A stretch of DNA of 64,000 nt from Zygnema cylindricum (taxonomy: Eukaryota > Streptophyta > Zygnematophyceae > Zygnematales > Zygnemataceae): the NCBI GenBank assembly GCA_037447655.1, contig JBBHKE010000387.1:248001-312000 (forward strand). The letters are read 5' to 3'. Position numbers and translations under genes: made by a program. Shown one piece after another: positions 33,101-44,255 of this stretch; position 1 is the first letter of the stretch; each line of letters opens with the position of its first letter. A model generated the notes under the pieces. It ran no database searches. It was given only the letters and a program-made list of their open reading frames with translations, and was not told the origin of the DNA.

Positions 33101-36100
33101 NNNNNNNNNNNNNNNNNNNNNNNNNNNNNNNNNNNNNNNNNNNNNNNNNNNNNNNNNNNNNNNNNNNNNNNNNNNNNNNNNNNNNNNNNNNNNNNNNNNN
33201 NNNNNNNNNNNNNNNNNNNNNNNNNNNNNNNNNNNNNNNNNNNNNNNNNNNNNNNNNNNNNNNNNNNNNNNNNNNNNNNNNAGAATTAGTTCAAGCTTCT
33301 TTTATTTTTTTTCCAGGATTAAAGAAATTTAGTATTGAACCTTTTTTTTTTGTGTTAGAAAAATTAAGCTTTGAGCTCTTTTCTGCTAAGATAAAAATTT
33401 TTGTTTTTGTTTTTTTTTTCCAAGTTATGATTTAAAGAAATTAGGACCTTTTTTTTATTTTCTTCGAACTTGATTAAGAAAATTTCAATCGTTTCTGTTT
33501 TTTTTTTTTTTTTTACCAGAAAAAATAAAATCGTTTCTCATTTGCTTGAGTTAAAATTTTAAAAATATAATTTAAAATCCAAAAAAAAGGGTGTGTATTT
33601 TTGCAGAAATTAGTATTATTTCGCAGCAAATTAAAGCAACCATCGGATCCTCAGACGCCCTCCGGAAAAATCTTTTAAGGTAAAAATATTATCCCTCCTT
33701 TTCTTTTGTTTTCCTTTTTTTGTTTTCTTTTTCTTGTTTTCATTTTTTTACGTTTTCTTCATTTGCAATTTAACGATATCTGATCTCCCAAAGGTAAAAA
33801 TATTTTCCATAAAAATAATTCCCTTTTTTTTCAAAATAATAACTTACCAAAAGCAAAAGTAACATTAAAAAATTATGATGATGAAAGCATCGGTTTTTTT
33901 CTCAAGTTTTTGAAGTCGTTAATTTCCGCAATTTTTTCTGTGTTTTCAGAAATTAGAACAACTTTGGTAAAATCTAAACGACTTGACAACCGACTTTGTT
34001 ACGGTTCTTAGGAAAAAAGCAAATATATGTGTGATTTGTATTTTAAGAAATAAAAACAGGCGTAATTTATGCGTGCTTTTAACAAAACTTAGGGAAACTA
34101 AAGTACTAAAAAAAAAGAAGAAAAATGTTGAAAATTTACTGAAAAAAAAAAATGTTGAAAATTTGCAGTGCAGCTTCTTTATTTGAAATTCCAAATCAAG
34201 ATTCTGCGACAAATTTGGCTTTTGAAATTTTGGAGTATTTGGATCAGGTGAGTAAAAGTACAATCTTTTCTCTCTCGATTTGCTTCTTTCCTCTCATTAT
34301 CTATTCTCTTTTTCTTCTCTCTACGTTCTTCTCTCCTCTCTCCCCTTCTCTCTCTCTTCTTTCTCTCCTCTTTCTCTCTTCCACCCCCCCCCCCCCCTCT
34401 CGCTCGCTCGCTCATCTTGTTATATCATGAATATATAGACTAATTTAACCTCCTTAAAAATAATAGTCAAGTAAAAAATAGTATAATTACACAAAAAACA
34501 GAGGGGGAGGGAGTGGGAGAGAGAGAGAGAGAGAGGGAGAGGGAGAGGGAGAGGAAACACAAAAAAGGACGTATTTATTTCTGGATTTTTTTTAAAATGT
34601 ACATCTATTTTCACATTACGTTTTTTTAAATTGCCTTTTTACATTTCTAAAACCAAAAAAAGTACACGAGTTTCCAAAAAAAACAAGAATAAAAAAAGTA
34701 CAGATTTAAAGCTATTGTCGTCTCCATCTCCTCGCTCCCCTCATCTCCCACCACTCCCCCCCTCTCCCTTTTCTCTCTTTTATTTATTTTTAGCTTCACA
34801 GATTTTTGTATAGATGTCTTGGATATATTTACATGCATATAAGATTATTTTTTGTATTTTTTCTTTATCTGATACGTAATTTTTGATTTGGATAATTGTG
34901 TATTTATTTATTTTATTTTTTTGTGGTTTTTTTAGGCGGATTATACCAAATATTTTGAAAATAGAGGGAAGCCGAGCGCCACTCAGCAGTGAGTTTCATA
35001 ACTAGCAAAGGGGAAGGGAGGGGGAGGGGGAGGGGGAGGGAGAGTGGGAGGCGGAGGGAAAGAATGAAGTGGGAAGAGGAAGAAAAAAGGGAAGAAAGAG
35101 GGAAAAGGAGGAGGAAAAGGAAACCAAAGTGGTGAGATGATAGGAAGTTGTGTGAAAAGGGAAAATTAATGAGAATATTTCCTTGTATTGCAAATTCTAA
35201 AACTTGTTGTTAATTTCGATATCAAGGCTCTTTTTTATTTCTAATTTTCTTTCCAATTCTGGGAAATCATTTTTTCACTGCATTTATAATATCATGTGTC
35301 AGTTTTTCATGTTCTTTATTTTTTTGTTTATGCACTTTTTTAAAAACTCGTTTAAAACTCCTTTTTTTTTACTTTTTTTCCAGGGCTGAGTATTTGAGAT
35401 TCAGTTTTGAGTCAGTAAAGGTATGTATCGTTTATGGTTTTCATAAAAAATTATATTTCAAAAATCTGTGATCAAAGTTTAAAAGCTTAAAGAAAATTAT
35501 GGTTCATATCAAACTAAACAAAATTCAAAAAGCTTCAAATTTGAGTTTGGTTTTATCAAACATAGAAACTATACAACAAGTTTACATGTAATTCTAAAAA
35601 CTGAAACAGAAAGATCGCATAGTATCCTCCAGCACCTATGTCGATTTTGATTTAAAGTCAGTTTTTTAGACTCAGTTTATAATTGTAATGGTATAATAAT
35701 TGTAATGGTAATTTGTAATTGTAATCGTAATGGTTATTTGTAATTATAATCGTAATGGTAAGTGTTGTATAACTTTACACTTTTGTTGTAGTTAATATCT
35801 CTTAGGATAGGGGTGACTCTCACAAATTATTTTTTTTAGAACCTCGAAGTCCTTAAATCTTCGAGATCTTTAAATCATTAGAACACTTTAGATGAGATAC
35901 ATTTGAAGTGCTTTTTTTTAAAAGTATTTTTACTCGGCCTCTCAATTTTTTTCTTTGTTATTGGTTTGTTTCTTAGAAATAAAGAGACAAAAGATAAAAC
36001 AGAAATATTTACTAAAAGTTTAATGATCGGTCTCTTAGAAATTAAGAGAAAAACTGAACAGAGATGTTAATTAGAAAAATATTGACAAGTTTTTGTTGTT

Positions 36101-36225
36101 TTTTGCAGGCTGCCCTTTTAAAATTGAAGACTTTCTTGTCCTTGGCACCGACAGAAGATTTAGAAGCTGCATATGTTCAGATATCTGCGAGGTTTAACAG
36201 TGGGTTTATTTCAGTAGGAGAATAA
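27193..36225 (+). CDS. Plastid-targeted membrane protein, unnamed, at least nine exons
   Basis: Exons: 27193-27459, 28219-28269, 30428-30590, 31722-31906, 33627-33679 (or from 33607), 34169-34247, 34936-34988, 35384-35420, 36109-36225, giving about 334 residues. The Ser/Phe-rich N terminus with SCLVTSAS looks like a chloroplast transit peptide. Residues from about 107 form an Ala/Glu/Arg helix (LAAAEAEAEALRRELGLRRA). Then come FRETILGSKGGTGKP, LSEADLFVAKDGPSEGLG and a membrane-type segment RRLFIGLGITAVTLALAF (about 205-222). The C-terminal half is helical (QIKATIGSSDALRKNLL, FEILEYLDQADYTKYFENR). I recall similar unnamed plant and algal plastid proteins but cannot name it. The 581-base gap lies in the intron after the membrane segment and may hide an exon. 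If exon 5 starts at 33607, the frame demands one. Confidence 0.75.
27466..27545 (+). repeat. CT microsatellite at the start of intron 1
   Basis: About 80 bases of CT and CCCTCT repeat follow the donor of exon 1. The frames running through it are not coding. Confidence 0.8.
28285..28600 (+). repeat. Degenerate ATTAGTGTGGA.. repeat in intron 2
   Basis: CTCACTGTAATTAGTGTGGA-type units of about 35-40 bases repeat with decay some eight times. A related word (CACTAATAATGGTGGT) recurs between 29500 and 30420, ending right at the exon 3 acceptor. The intron thus looks built from one expanding sequence. Confidence 0.6.
30591..31721 (+). other. Intron 3 of the plastid gene: T-rich and CT-rich repeats
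   Basis: T-rich at the start, then CT-rich from about 31020 to 31330. Next come TCTCTCGACATTCTCCCAA-like units at about 31430-31670. A 279-codon open frame on the + strand is an artefact of this composition. Confidence 0.6.
32498..32710 (+). repeat. 64-bp tandem repeat running into the assembly gap
   Basis: GTTGTTCCTTTGCCTTAACT followed by CT and T runs starts at 32498, 32562, 32627 and 32691. The last copy is cut by the N gap. The periodicity (64-65 bases) probably caused the assembly break. Confidence 0.9.
32711..33291. other. Assembly gap (581 N)
   Basis: Unresolved bases within an intron of the plastid gene. Both sides are T-rich repeat. A coding exon could be hidden here. Confidence 0.99.
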
Positions 36226-37480
36226 GAAAAAAATATTTCAGCTCAAAATATTTCAATTCAATTTATAATATTCAAGTGCTCTTAATTACAGTGCTTTTCC
36301 CTTAAAACACAAGTTTTGGCTAGGATCATGGTGCTTATGTAGAACAAGGATTCATTTCCATGTTTGATTATTTTTAGTGTTAAATCTACCCTTCTTTTCA
36401 CCTCTTTTTCATTTTTGTGCAAGCTATCCAAATGCTGAAAAGAAGGATTTATTGAAAACGATCATTAGAACGAACTTTTTTTTGTTGAGTGTCTGTTTCT
36501 GAAAAAAAATGTTGAGTCCGTGTCAATAAAAATTTTAATATTTGTGTTGATATGCCCACAATTCCACAACTTAATCTACAACATAGGAAAAATCACAAAA
36601 ATTTATATGTTAGACAGCAATGAAAAAAATAGGGATGAAAAAATCAAAAAGTAAAACAAAAAAAGAAAATCAAACTAGTATGCTCCCAGAATTGACTGAA
36701 ACAATTCAGACAAATTAATGAGTCAGATATAGTTTCTTACCAACAACTGTTATGTGACACAATTAGTTATTAAAGATCATCTTCTGGAAACTAACAATTT
36801 TTGGACTGGCGTCAAATGTCAAACTAGTTGTCTAATGTTTATAGGTTAACTTATTCATTCATATTTTAATTCCTGAAGTCTGGCATTTTATTTTGTTTTG
36901 CTTCCTCTAAATTGAACAAACAAACTTGTTTTCCCAGCTTCTGTTTTAACCTCACATCACAATTAAAAGAAAAAAAAAAAAAAAAAAACGAGTTTCAACT
37001 TAAGACTGCCCAGGAAGCTCAAACAGAAACCATTTAAAAAAGCATATAATCTTTAAACCTCAACTGAACAAGGTGAAACAGAAAAAACTCGAGCTAAAAT
37101 CTTTCCAATCAAGTTGGCTGGCTGTTAAAATATTCAGAGCAGTAAAAACATCCGCCACAGGAGCACAAAAAATGACAAAAAATGAAAATGAGCCATCGCT
37201 TATTTTCCTGCCTACATGATTTGCGTATCTAAATCAAAAATTATACGACGAAGTTTATACATTGACATTTTAAGACTTTGTAGTTCATTCATATAGCCCT
37301 ATCGTCCATTCATAGCCTCCTATCTACTCTGTCAACGCTGGCATCATTTTGCGTTGCTCGGTACAATTAAAAGTACTTTAGTCCCTCCTATCTAATTGAA
37401 CCTGTGGTCTGTACACAACTTGTTTTTCAAGCTGCTATATACAAAATTTGATATGACAAGCTAGCAAAGACTGACCTTTT
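36226..37480. other. 3' flank of the plastid gene, no gene seen
   Basis: AT-rich sequence, presumably the 3' UTR of the upstream gene followed by spacer between convergent genes. A CT-rich tract at 37484-37545 lies just beyond the end of the opposite-strand hydrolase gene. Confidence 0.45.
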
Positions 37481-37695
37481 CTCTAACTTCCTCCCTCTCC
37501 CTCCCCCTCTCCTCCTCCCTCCTCCCCCTGCCCCTTTTTAGGACTGGACGAAGTTCTACAGACCAAACAAGGAAACATACAAAAGTTAACCATGCAGATT
37601 TGAAACGATGGTACTCAACTCCTACGATTCTCAAGTCTCGAACAATCCAAGAATACTTCACAAGCAAACCTTTTTTTCAACTCTTGTCAAGAAAG

Positions 37696-38400
37696 TCAGG
37701 TGACGGAAACGGAGCTTTCGAAAGCCTCTCGGATTTTTTTCGCGTCAACCAAGTAAGCAAATCCATAAGCAAGATTTTTCAAAGTTGCTTCTTGGAGCTC
37801 CTGGTTGCAAGTTGCAGTTGCATCCGTGGAGAAAAAAATGGTGAATCCTCTCACAAATGCGTCTCTTGCTGTAGTTTCGCAGCACAAATTAGTCATAACT
37901 CCGGTAATTATCAGCTCTTTGACACCTTTTTCAGCTAAAATCTGACTCAAATCAGTCTTGTAGAAAGCACTGTAAGTAGACTTTTGAATCAACAAATCTG
38001 TTTTGTCATTTCTGCCGACTTCAGGAAGAAGAGCTCCAGCTGATGAACCTTCTAGAATCTCTCCTCCTGGCCACCATTCACTGAGTTGAGTTGGATGTAA
38101 AGGATTATCTACACGTTGTGTATATATAACAGGAACTCCGGCTGAACGACAAGCTGCAATAGTTTTCTGCAGTGGTCTTAAAATAGTTTTTCCCATTCCT
38201 CTCCAAATTTCTTGCATATCAATCACAAGAAGAGCACATTCAGAGGCTTTTGGAAGTCTCTTCCGTACAGCGTATCTCTTCACGGAAGGAGATACATGAG
38301 AGCAGCTTCCCATGGCTATTAACTGAAGGACGGTACAGACGTTTTGGAGGACTTGTATCAAAGAAAGAGGGAAGTTTGGGAGTTTGTAATCGAGAAACAA
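37696..38400 (-). CDS. Isochorismatase-family cysteine hydrolase, intronless
   Basis: A single open frame of 234 residues. The first Met is at 38400. A second Met at residue 30 (MGSCSH) is an equally good start, since the first 29 residues are not family-like. The core is ALLVIDMQ (Asp61), then DLLIQKSTYSAF (Lys140), then IITGVMTNLCCETTARDAF (Cys173). This is the Asp-Lys-Cys triad and cis-peptide context of isochorismatase/nicotinamidase-type hydrolases. Length fits the family (about 180-220). The substrate cannot be told from sequence; nicotinamide, isochorismate, ureidoacrylate or oxamate are known in the family. It is the only intronless protein gene here and sits among genes with many introns. 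That fits a retrocopy or an acquired bacterial gene. Confidence 0.92.
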   Translation of the reverse strand: MFLDYKLPNFPLSLIQVLQNVCTVLQLIAMGSCSHVSPSVKRYAVRKRLPKASECALLVIDMQEIWRGMGKTILRPLQKTIAACRSAGVPVIYTQRVDNPLHPTQLSEWWPGGEILEGSSAGALLPEVGRNDKTDLLIQKSTYSAFYKTDLSQILAEKGVKELIITGVMTNLCCETTARDAFVRGFTIFFSTDATATCNQELQEATLKNLAYGFAYLVDAKKIREAFESSVSVT

Positions 38401-38514
38401 GATTGTAAATTGTTATGTGTGATCAAGTTGCTAATGAATGAAGCGTTATGATTTTAGGATACGAAGAAAGAACCGTGGAAGAAATCAGATATAATTAGAA
38501 AAGCTTCTGAATTT

Positions 38515-38780
38515 TGTAGTTACTATAAAAGTTTTTGACTTTTGTAATTACTATAAAAGTTTTTGAATTCTGTAGTTACTGTAGAAGTTTTTTAATTTTG
38601 TAGTTACTATAAAAGTTTTTGAATTCTGTAGTTACTGTAGAAGTTTTTTAATTTTGTAGTTACTGTAGAAGTTTTTGAATTCTGTAGTTACTATAAAAGT
38701 TTTTGAATTTTGTAGTTACTATAAAAGTTTTTGAATTCTGTAGTTACTGTAGAAGTTTTTTAATTTTGTAGTTACAGACT
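38515..38780 (+). repeat. 28-bp minisatellite, about nine units
   Basis: The unit GTAGTTACTATAAAAGTTTT plus TGAATTCT repeats head to tail. Two alternating variants (TATAAAAG and TGTAGAAG) are interleaved, suggesting a 56-bp higher-order unit. It lies about 115 bases upstream of the hydrolase gene start, in its 5' flank. Confidence 0.9.
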
Positions 38781-39895
38781 TGCAGTTTCAAGTGATCAGC
38801 AGTTTTTGCTGCTGGTGAGTTATGACTAAACGAGTATTAAAATCCGGCAGACTGTTGCTGAAAGATTTACAGGCTGCAGTAGCAGGCGGAAAATAAATAG
38901 TCGGCCGTTAGTATCCTGAAATGAACGACGGTTGTTATTACTTGGTCAACACGTCAAATGTCTGGTCCGAGCGTCACTTACTTTGGGCACTAATTGATAA
39001 ATTGACAGAATTATCGACATTCCTGTACATAGTTTTGCGGATCGCCGGCCGAGGGAACTCTATTTGTGAGTTCTGCGATAGAACAAACACCAATATCGTA
39101 CAGTCCGTACCTTTGTACAAGCTATTGACATTAATGACAAACTGTGTGACGTACTCATTGACTGCGTAAAAGAAAAGTGCTGCCGTGGCACAAACTGACA
39201 AAAGCATGTCACAAAGTTTACGGGCTTCTATGTGTTTGTCGGCTTCTGCGGAGACCTAATCCAAACGTCCAGAAAGAGAAAATAAAATCTACCCAATTAC
39301 GTTAAAATTGGTTTGACATCGTAAAGATTATAATACGGAAAAAGTAAAAACACGCTTTTTAAAGTATGTGCTGTTACAATACAAATGTATCACTTCGTAC
39401 GTTTTCTATTTATGGGTACAATTACAATTCCGTAGGTTTTTCTCGACCAAGAAACGCCCAAATGTACGTACGGTACGCGAGTGCCGACGGCAATTTTTCA
39501 AAGTGATCTCCCAGAGCGACAACAAAATAGTCGGCCGTTAAGAAACCGAACGTAGATTTGAAGAGGCGGGCTTGAAAACTTTTGGAAAGAAAAGAAACCT
39601 TTGTGGGCTTGCAAGCTGCAGGACAGCAAGGCATCAGCTCTCGAGAGCATGAGCGTACGGTATCACTTCAGATACTGTAGTTCAGCGAATAATCTGCTAA
39701 AATGCTTCCAGTATTGTTGGACACTTCAATTACTATTAAGGACTTGGCAGGATTTTATTTTATAGCACGTGCTGGAGCGAATCTTTCCTTTGTTTTTTGT
39801 ACTTTTTTGGATTTGATCAATCTTTCAGGTTCCTTTTTTAAGAAACGTGGCTTAAATATATAGGTCGATTCAGATTTTAGAGATTGTTATGTACG
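38781..39895. other. Gene-free stretch with a repeated TAGTCGGCCGTTA word
   Basis: ATAGTCGGCCGTTA occurs at about 38897 and 39527, about 630 bases apart in direct orientation. The rest shows no coding signal. It may be a decayed element, but its ends could not be defined. Confidence 0.4.
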
Positions 39896-39898
39896 GAA

Positions 39899-40321
39899 TC
39901 ACACGAGCTCCACGACCTTTGCTCGTCTGGAGATCTCTTCAAAAGCCGCGCATGTGCGTCGATTCTTAAAAAATGTCTGACAGCACTGCATTTGGTATGC
40001 CAGCGTTGCACTCACCGGCAAGTAAGCCGTCCTATTGTTGACACGTAGACAGGAATTGCTCGTGATTACATGGACAACCGCACGTAACCGGGCAGGCGCC
40101 AGCAGGTAAGCCGTCCTATTGCTGCCACGTACACAGGAATTGCTCGTGACTACATGGACAACCGCACGTAACCGGACAGTCGCTTCCAGCAACGTTTGTA
40201 AGAGCTCCAATTCTATTGGTGTAGTCGTGTAATCACTGAACAAAACAACAGACTGACCAAATTGTAGAAAATGTTCTACTCGTAACATCCACGGATCCAC
40301 TGATCCACTCCTATGAAGCAT
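39899..40321 (-). other. Open frame of 140 codons with a 28-residue internal duplication, unlikely gene
   Basis: The frame contains RLRAVVHVVTSNSC and a second copy RLRAVVHVITSNSC, 28 residues (84 bases) apart. The rest resembles nothing I know. There are no splice borders linking it to other exons. It may be a piece of a decayed element or chance. It is listed because the duplication is in frame. Confidence 0.25.
40010..40185 (+). repeat. Two tandem 84-bp units
   Basis: AAGTAAGCCGTCCTATTG through ACCGCACGTAACCGGGCAGG is followed by a second copy with about ten substitutions. Confidence 0.85.
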
Positions 40322-40541
40322 GAACAGTAAACTTCCGATTTGTTTGAGGTGGAATTAACAAACCAGTAACTGAACAAAGAAATGTAAAAATCCCAGCACA
40401 AAGCGATTGTTTCAAAATTTGACCTAGTAACAAGAGGACAATGCAAGTTAGGCCATGTTTCCTTACCGGTTTAGCCTCTTCGTGATCCCAGAGTGGATTT
40501 TGGAACTCTTGTTCGCTCACTTTCAATGTTACAAAAAATTA

Positions 40542-41696
40542 TAGTGTTGTGTATCGGGTAAAAACTTATCGCGATAAAGACAATACCTATAGTTATCGGT
40601 TATCAAACGGTGAGAGGTACTGAAATATACGTACAAATAGTACAGAATATATGGTATGGAAATAATAAGTGTTGTGTATCGGCAAAAAAATTATCGCGAT
40701 AACACCGATACCGATAGTTATCGGTTATCGAACGGTCAAACGTCCCGATATATCGGTCCGAGACCAACAAATTCCTTATCGGCGATAACTAACAAAAATT
40801 ATGGTACGCATACAATAGTACTTTATAATATACTGTATTATATTATTGACTTTATAAAGCGTGGCATGCCTCATACAAGAAAATGTTTCGTACTTCGCGT
40901 AAATCAAGTTTATTACGGACAGTGCAGCACATAAACGTTGACAAATTCAAAACAATAGTTTATAGCTCTAAAACTATAGTACCGAAATGAAAAAAGTAAA
41001 TTACATTGTAGATTTGTAAAATCAAACTTTTTCGAAAACTAGACGAGCAGACGAACAGTGTAAACGAACAAATCTGCCAGATTGCCACCATTAACTGCCA
41101 TTTAGAAAAAAAAGCAATCAAAAGAACATTCTGGAAGGGTATGGGAGCGTGGAACCTGAGTAAAACCCCATTAAATTATAAATAATCAAGCAAATATCGC
41201 GTTTTTTTTCCGAAATCGGGGGGAAGGGGATCCGCGGAGCATCCGAGGAATAACGCGTACAGTTAAGTGTACGGGCCGTACATCTAGTTGTACGGTCCAT
41301 ACAGTTGTCGCCGATAGTTATTGATATCAATGTTATCGCCGATAAACAACCGATAACACCGATGTTGATATACTCTGTCAATATATCGATTATCGACAAC
41401 CCGAAAAAAGGCCCATATCGGTTATCGGCAAATCCTTAACGATACACAACACTATAAATAATGTACAAAATGAGTGCAAAGATGTCGCGACAAGGGGGGA
41501 AGGGGTTGGCTTTTAAAAAAAAACCACAATCCATTGTGACCAGAGTACAAACTTATCGCCGATAGTTATTGAAAATATTGATTTTTCATCGCAATAGCAC
41601 CTCTACCGATATATCGTGTCAATTTATCCATTATCAGTAGGCAAAAAAAAAGTGGCATATAGATCGTCGGCAAATGGCTACCGATACACAACACTA
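40542..41696. mobile_element. Outer hAT-like non-autonomous element, split by an inner copy
   Basis: The left end is TAGTGTTGTGTATCGG and the right end is CCGATACACAACACTA, an exact inverted pair. The flanks are AAAAATTA (40534-40541) and TAAAATTA (41697-41704). That is an 8-base target-site duplication with one mismatch, as expected for the hAT superfamily. The element itself is only about 367 bases, because a second family member occupies 40667-41454. There is no transposase frame. Confidence 0.85.
40667..41454. mobile_element. Inner hAT-like non-autonomous element (788 bp)
   Basis: The ends AGTGTTGTGTATCGG and its inverted partner bracket 788 bases. The flanks GAAATAAT and TAAATAAT look like an 8-base duplication with one change. 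Subterminal regions are packed with TATCGG/CCGATA and ATCGCGAT words, probably transposase-binding repeats. The interior has ACATTCTGGA..GGGTATGGGAGCGTGGAACC and an AATCGGGGGGAAGGGG block shared with the copy at 46037. Confidence 0.85.
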
Positions 41697-41704
41697 TAAA
41701 ATTA

Positions 41705-43130
41705 TTTTTTAATTAAATGAAACAGGAGATGCCAGCGTGAAATCGTAAGGAGGGAATACGTTTCGTGATTTCATCAATTACACGCGGTTGCGATTCTTTT
41801 GATTTCGGTAAATGTTATGTTATTCTCTTGGTTCCAAAAGCTTTTTCTCGATTCTTGAGTGTCGTTCACCGACAAAAGGTAAAGCTATAAGATCATTTCT
41901 CTTGGGTTCAAAATATTATTGTCTACTCGTTCACTTTCACCAGTCCAAGCCGAAGATGCATTTACTCCATTCTCTTATATCATCACAAGCAGTCACTCAC
42001 TGATGTAAAAACATATTTTCGATAAGGCAACCCATGACGAATTCTAAAAACTCCTTTACGCGTTGTTGCGTTTGAAGCTCGAGCTCAACTTCGCTCTTGT
42101 TCAACTTTAGGGGCCAAGGTTTGGCTTGTTGACACTGCAATTTTTGCCACCACTTATATTCTCCCCGATTTTATCATGCACTTCGCTTGCGTCTCGGCTT
42201 GTCACACCCCTTTCTCTCAAGCAAGCATCGTCGCATATGTAGCCATTTTATCGATGAGCAATGCGTCCATTTGCTCTACTTTTTCCATAGTGGGGAGAGT
42301 AGAACAACGTGAAATTATATGGGCTCCATTGCCACACAGAATTCGCAGATCCGAAGAAGCTAATCTAGATAGTGTCGACTCCAAGTTTATATAAACCCAA
42401 ATGATTGACCCCTTGACAATTAAAATCCTATTACAACTTCACCCTTGAGAAAAAAGACTTTTGGTGTGCTCAATTCCCCCACATAATGCAAAGCTTGAAC
42501 ATGTGTTTTGGACAATATTCCCCACTTTGACTTTCCCACTGAATAGGTGCCAGCCAGGCACGCAAAAACTTTGACCGACTACTCCCGTGTGTAGCTTAGA
42601 CTCCCTTGAGTCCGCAGCAAAAATAATCATTGAATTTGCTCCCCCGAGCATTAAGTTATGGCTGGTCAAAGATGACCTTTATAGTTACAAGCTCTCTTAG
42701 AGAGAGGTACCTAAATATCACTAAGTCTTGGTCTGCCTACTCACGACTACCTACTGCTAAACCCTAGTCCAATAGGAACACTATATAGTACAAGAAGGTA
42801 CGATGGGCGATGTACTTATTGTACGACCATTGTACGATATGGTCTACAACGAGACATCTGCCAAATCCGGAGCCATGGTTCCTCTTCCCATCCTCTTCGG
42901 TATCAAATAATGTGGCGCCACGTGGCACCGCGTGACACTATCCCCAAAGTTCGCCGAAATTTTCTTGTTGGTGGCGGCTATAATGGTGGCCGTATGGTCA
43001 GTTATATTTATACGGCTTCGATTCGCTTCCATGCATGAATTGATTAATGCGCGTTTTCGTTAGTCTGGTGCGAAATAGTCCTTTGAATAAATAGATAAAT
43101 ATGCGTGAAATATTTCATGCGTTTTTTTTT
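41705..43130. other. Gene-free repeat-rich stretch
   Basis: No intact gene. Short open frames occur on both strands without recognisable domains. GTAC-rich palindromic words appear around 42795-42840. Confidence 0.35.
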
Positions 43131-43135
43131 GTTAG

Positions 43136-43203
43136 TGCCTTAATGGATTGGTGTAGGTCTACATAGTATTTTGCTGACCCCGGTTCAAATCCGGCCAGAG
43201 GCA
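43136..43203 (+). pseudogene. tRNA-like relic with good B box
   Basis: GGTTCAAATCC at 43182-43192 fits the B box, with flanking CCGG/CCGG able to form the T stem. TGCCT at the start can pair with AGGCA at the end as a partial acceptor stem. The region GTAGGTCTACATAG resembles the D/anticodon part of plant elongator tRNA-Met with an extra base. The D arm is poor, so it is either a tRNA pseudogene or the head of a tRNA-derived SINE. Confidence 0.35.
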
Positions 43204-43430
43204 ATATTTTGCTAAAACATGAAAAATACCTTCTCATTCATTCTGCCTCCTTTTTAATGACGCAGTAGCCATGGCCTACCTTTGGTCCTCTCTTTCTCTC
43301 TCTTTCCATTCTAACTAAAATATAGAAGTGAACTATTAATTACCTTTTTCCAACACTATTTTTTTTTCCAATACAACCTAGAAAATACATAAATTTCAAC
43401 ACTTCCCTTATTTTCTAGTCTACTTTTTTT

Positions 43431-44201
43431 TCAACTCCGACTAAACACACATTTTTTTTTTCTTTTCTTTCTCTTATTTCTTTTCTCCTCATAAAACTTT
43501 ATGTAAATACCATCGTATTTACAGAAGTGTGTTAGATGAGCTAAAATAAAAAATACATCACACATTTTGGTTTGCACGCCATTTTTAATAAATTCGAGAA
43601 ATGGTTTTATCCACCTCATCTCTTTTCCAACCACACTAAATCCAATTTCCCTCTTGCAATTCAAATACCCAGCCCCATCTCCAATCTGCAACACACACCC
43701 AGATGCTAACCCTTTTTCAAGCACACCTTCATAAATTCCATCACTCCCATTAGTGATGTCAAATCCATTACCCCCCAAATTTTCCCAAAAAATGAGTGTC
43801 CCCACTAAGTTCCTCATAAGATCCACGTCTTCCGTACTCATATTTTTATCCATGATACTCACCCCATTTTTTGAACTTTCCTCACTCTCTCCCATGGAAT
43901 TCTTTCCGCTATCACTTTCTCTTTTTATTCCAAATGAACATTTCTCCTCCCCTAAACCTTTCATTAAATATTCCTCTTCTCCCCTATCTTTTAAAAACTC
44001 CTCTAGAATTACTTCTCCCCTTTCCTCGAAATTTGTTGAAGTCTTCTTTTCCGACCAGTTTTCTGTTTTCAAAATATCTATAAAATTATCCTCATTATTT
44101 TTATTTTTCCCTTTTTCAATTATATATTCTAGATCTGACTCCTTGACATCCACATCATGCCTAACTCCTTTAAGTACCTCCCTTCCCTTTACTTCCCTCA
44201 T
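43431..44201 (-). other. 256-codon open frame behind the Gag relic
   Basis: Acidic and Lys-rich, with no family I recognise (for example VDLMRNLVGTLIFWENLGG). It lies on the same strand as, and just after, the Copia-type Gag relic. It could be a non-standard part of that element or an inserted sequence. The T-rich opposite strand gives shadow frames. No protease, integrase or reverse-transcriptase motif is visible. Confidence 0.35.
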
Positions 44202-44255
44202 ACCTCCAAAAGCACACTGTTGCTTTCGTGGATTCTTTGTGTACTTTTCTCTCTT

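Noticed and set aside
32693-33289. 198-codon frame
   Set aside because: It consists of unresolved N bases.
36226-37480. rRNA or long non-coding RNA
   Set aside because: No conserved RNA motif is seen; it is only AT-rich spacer.
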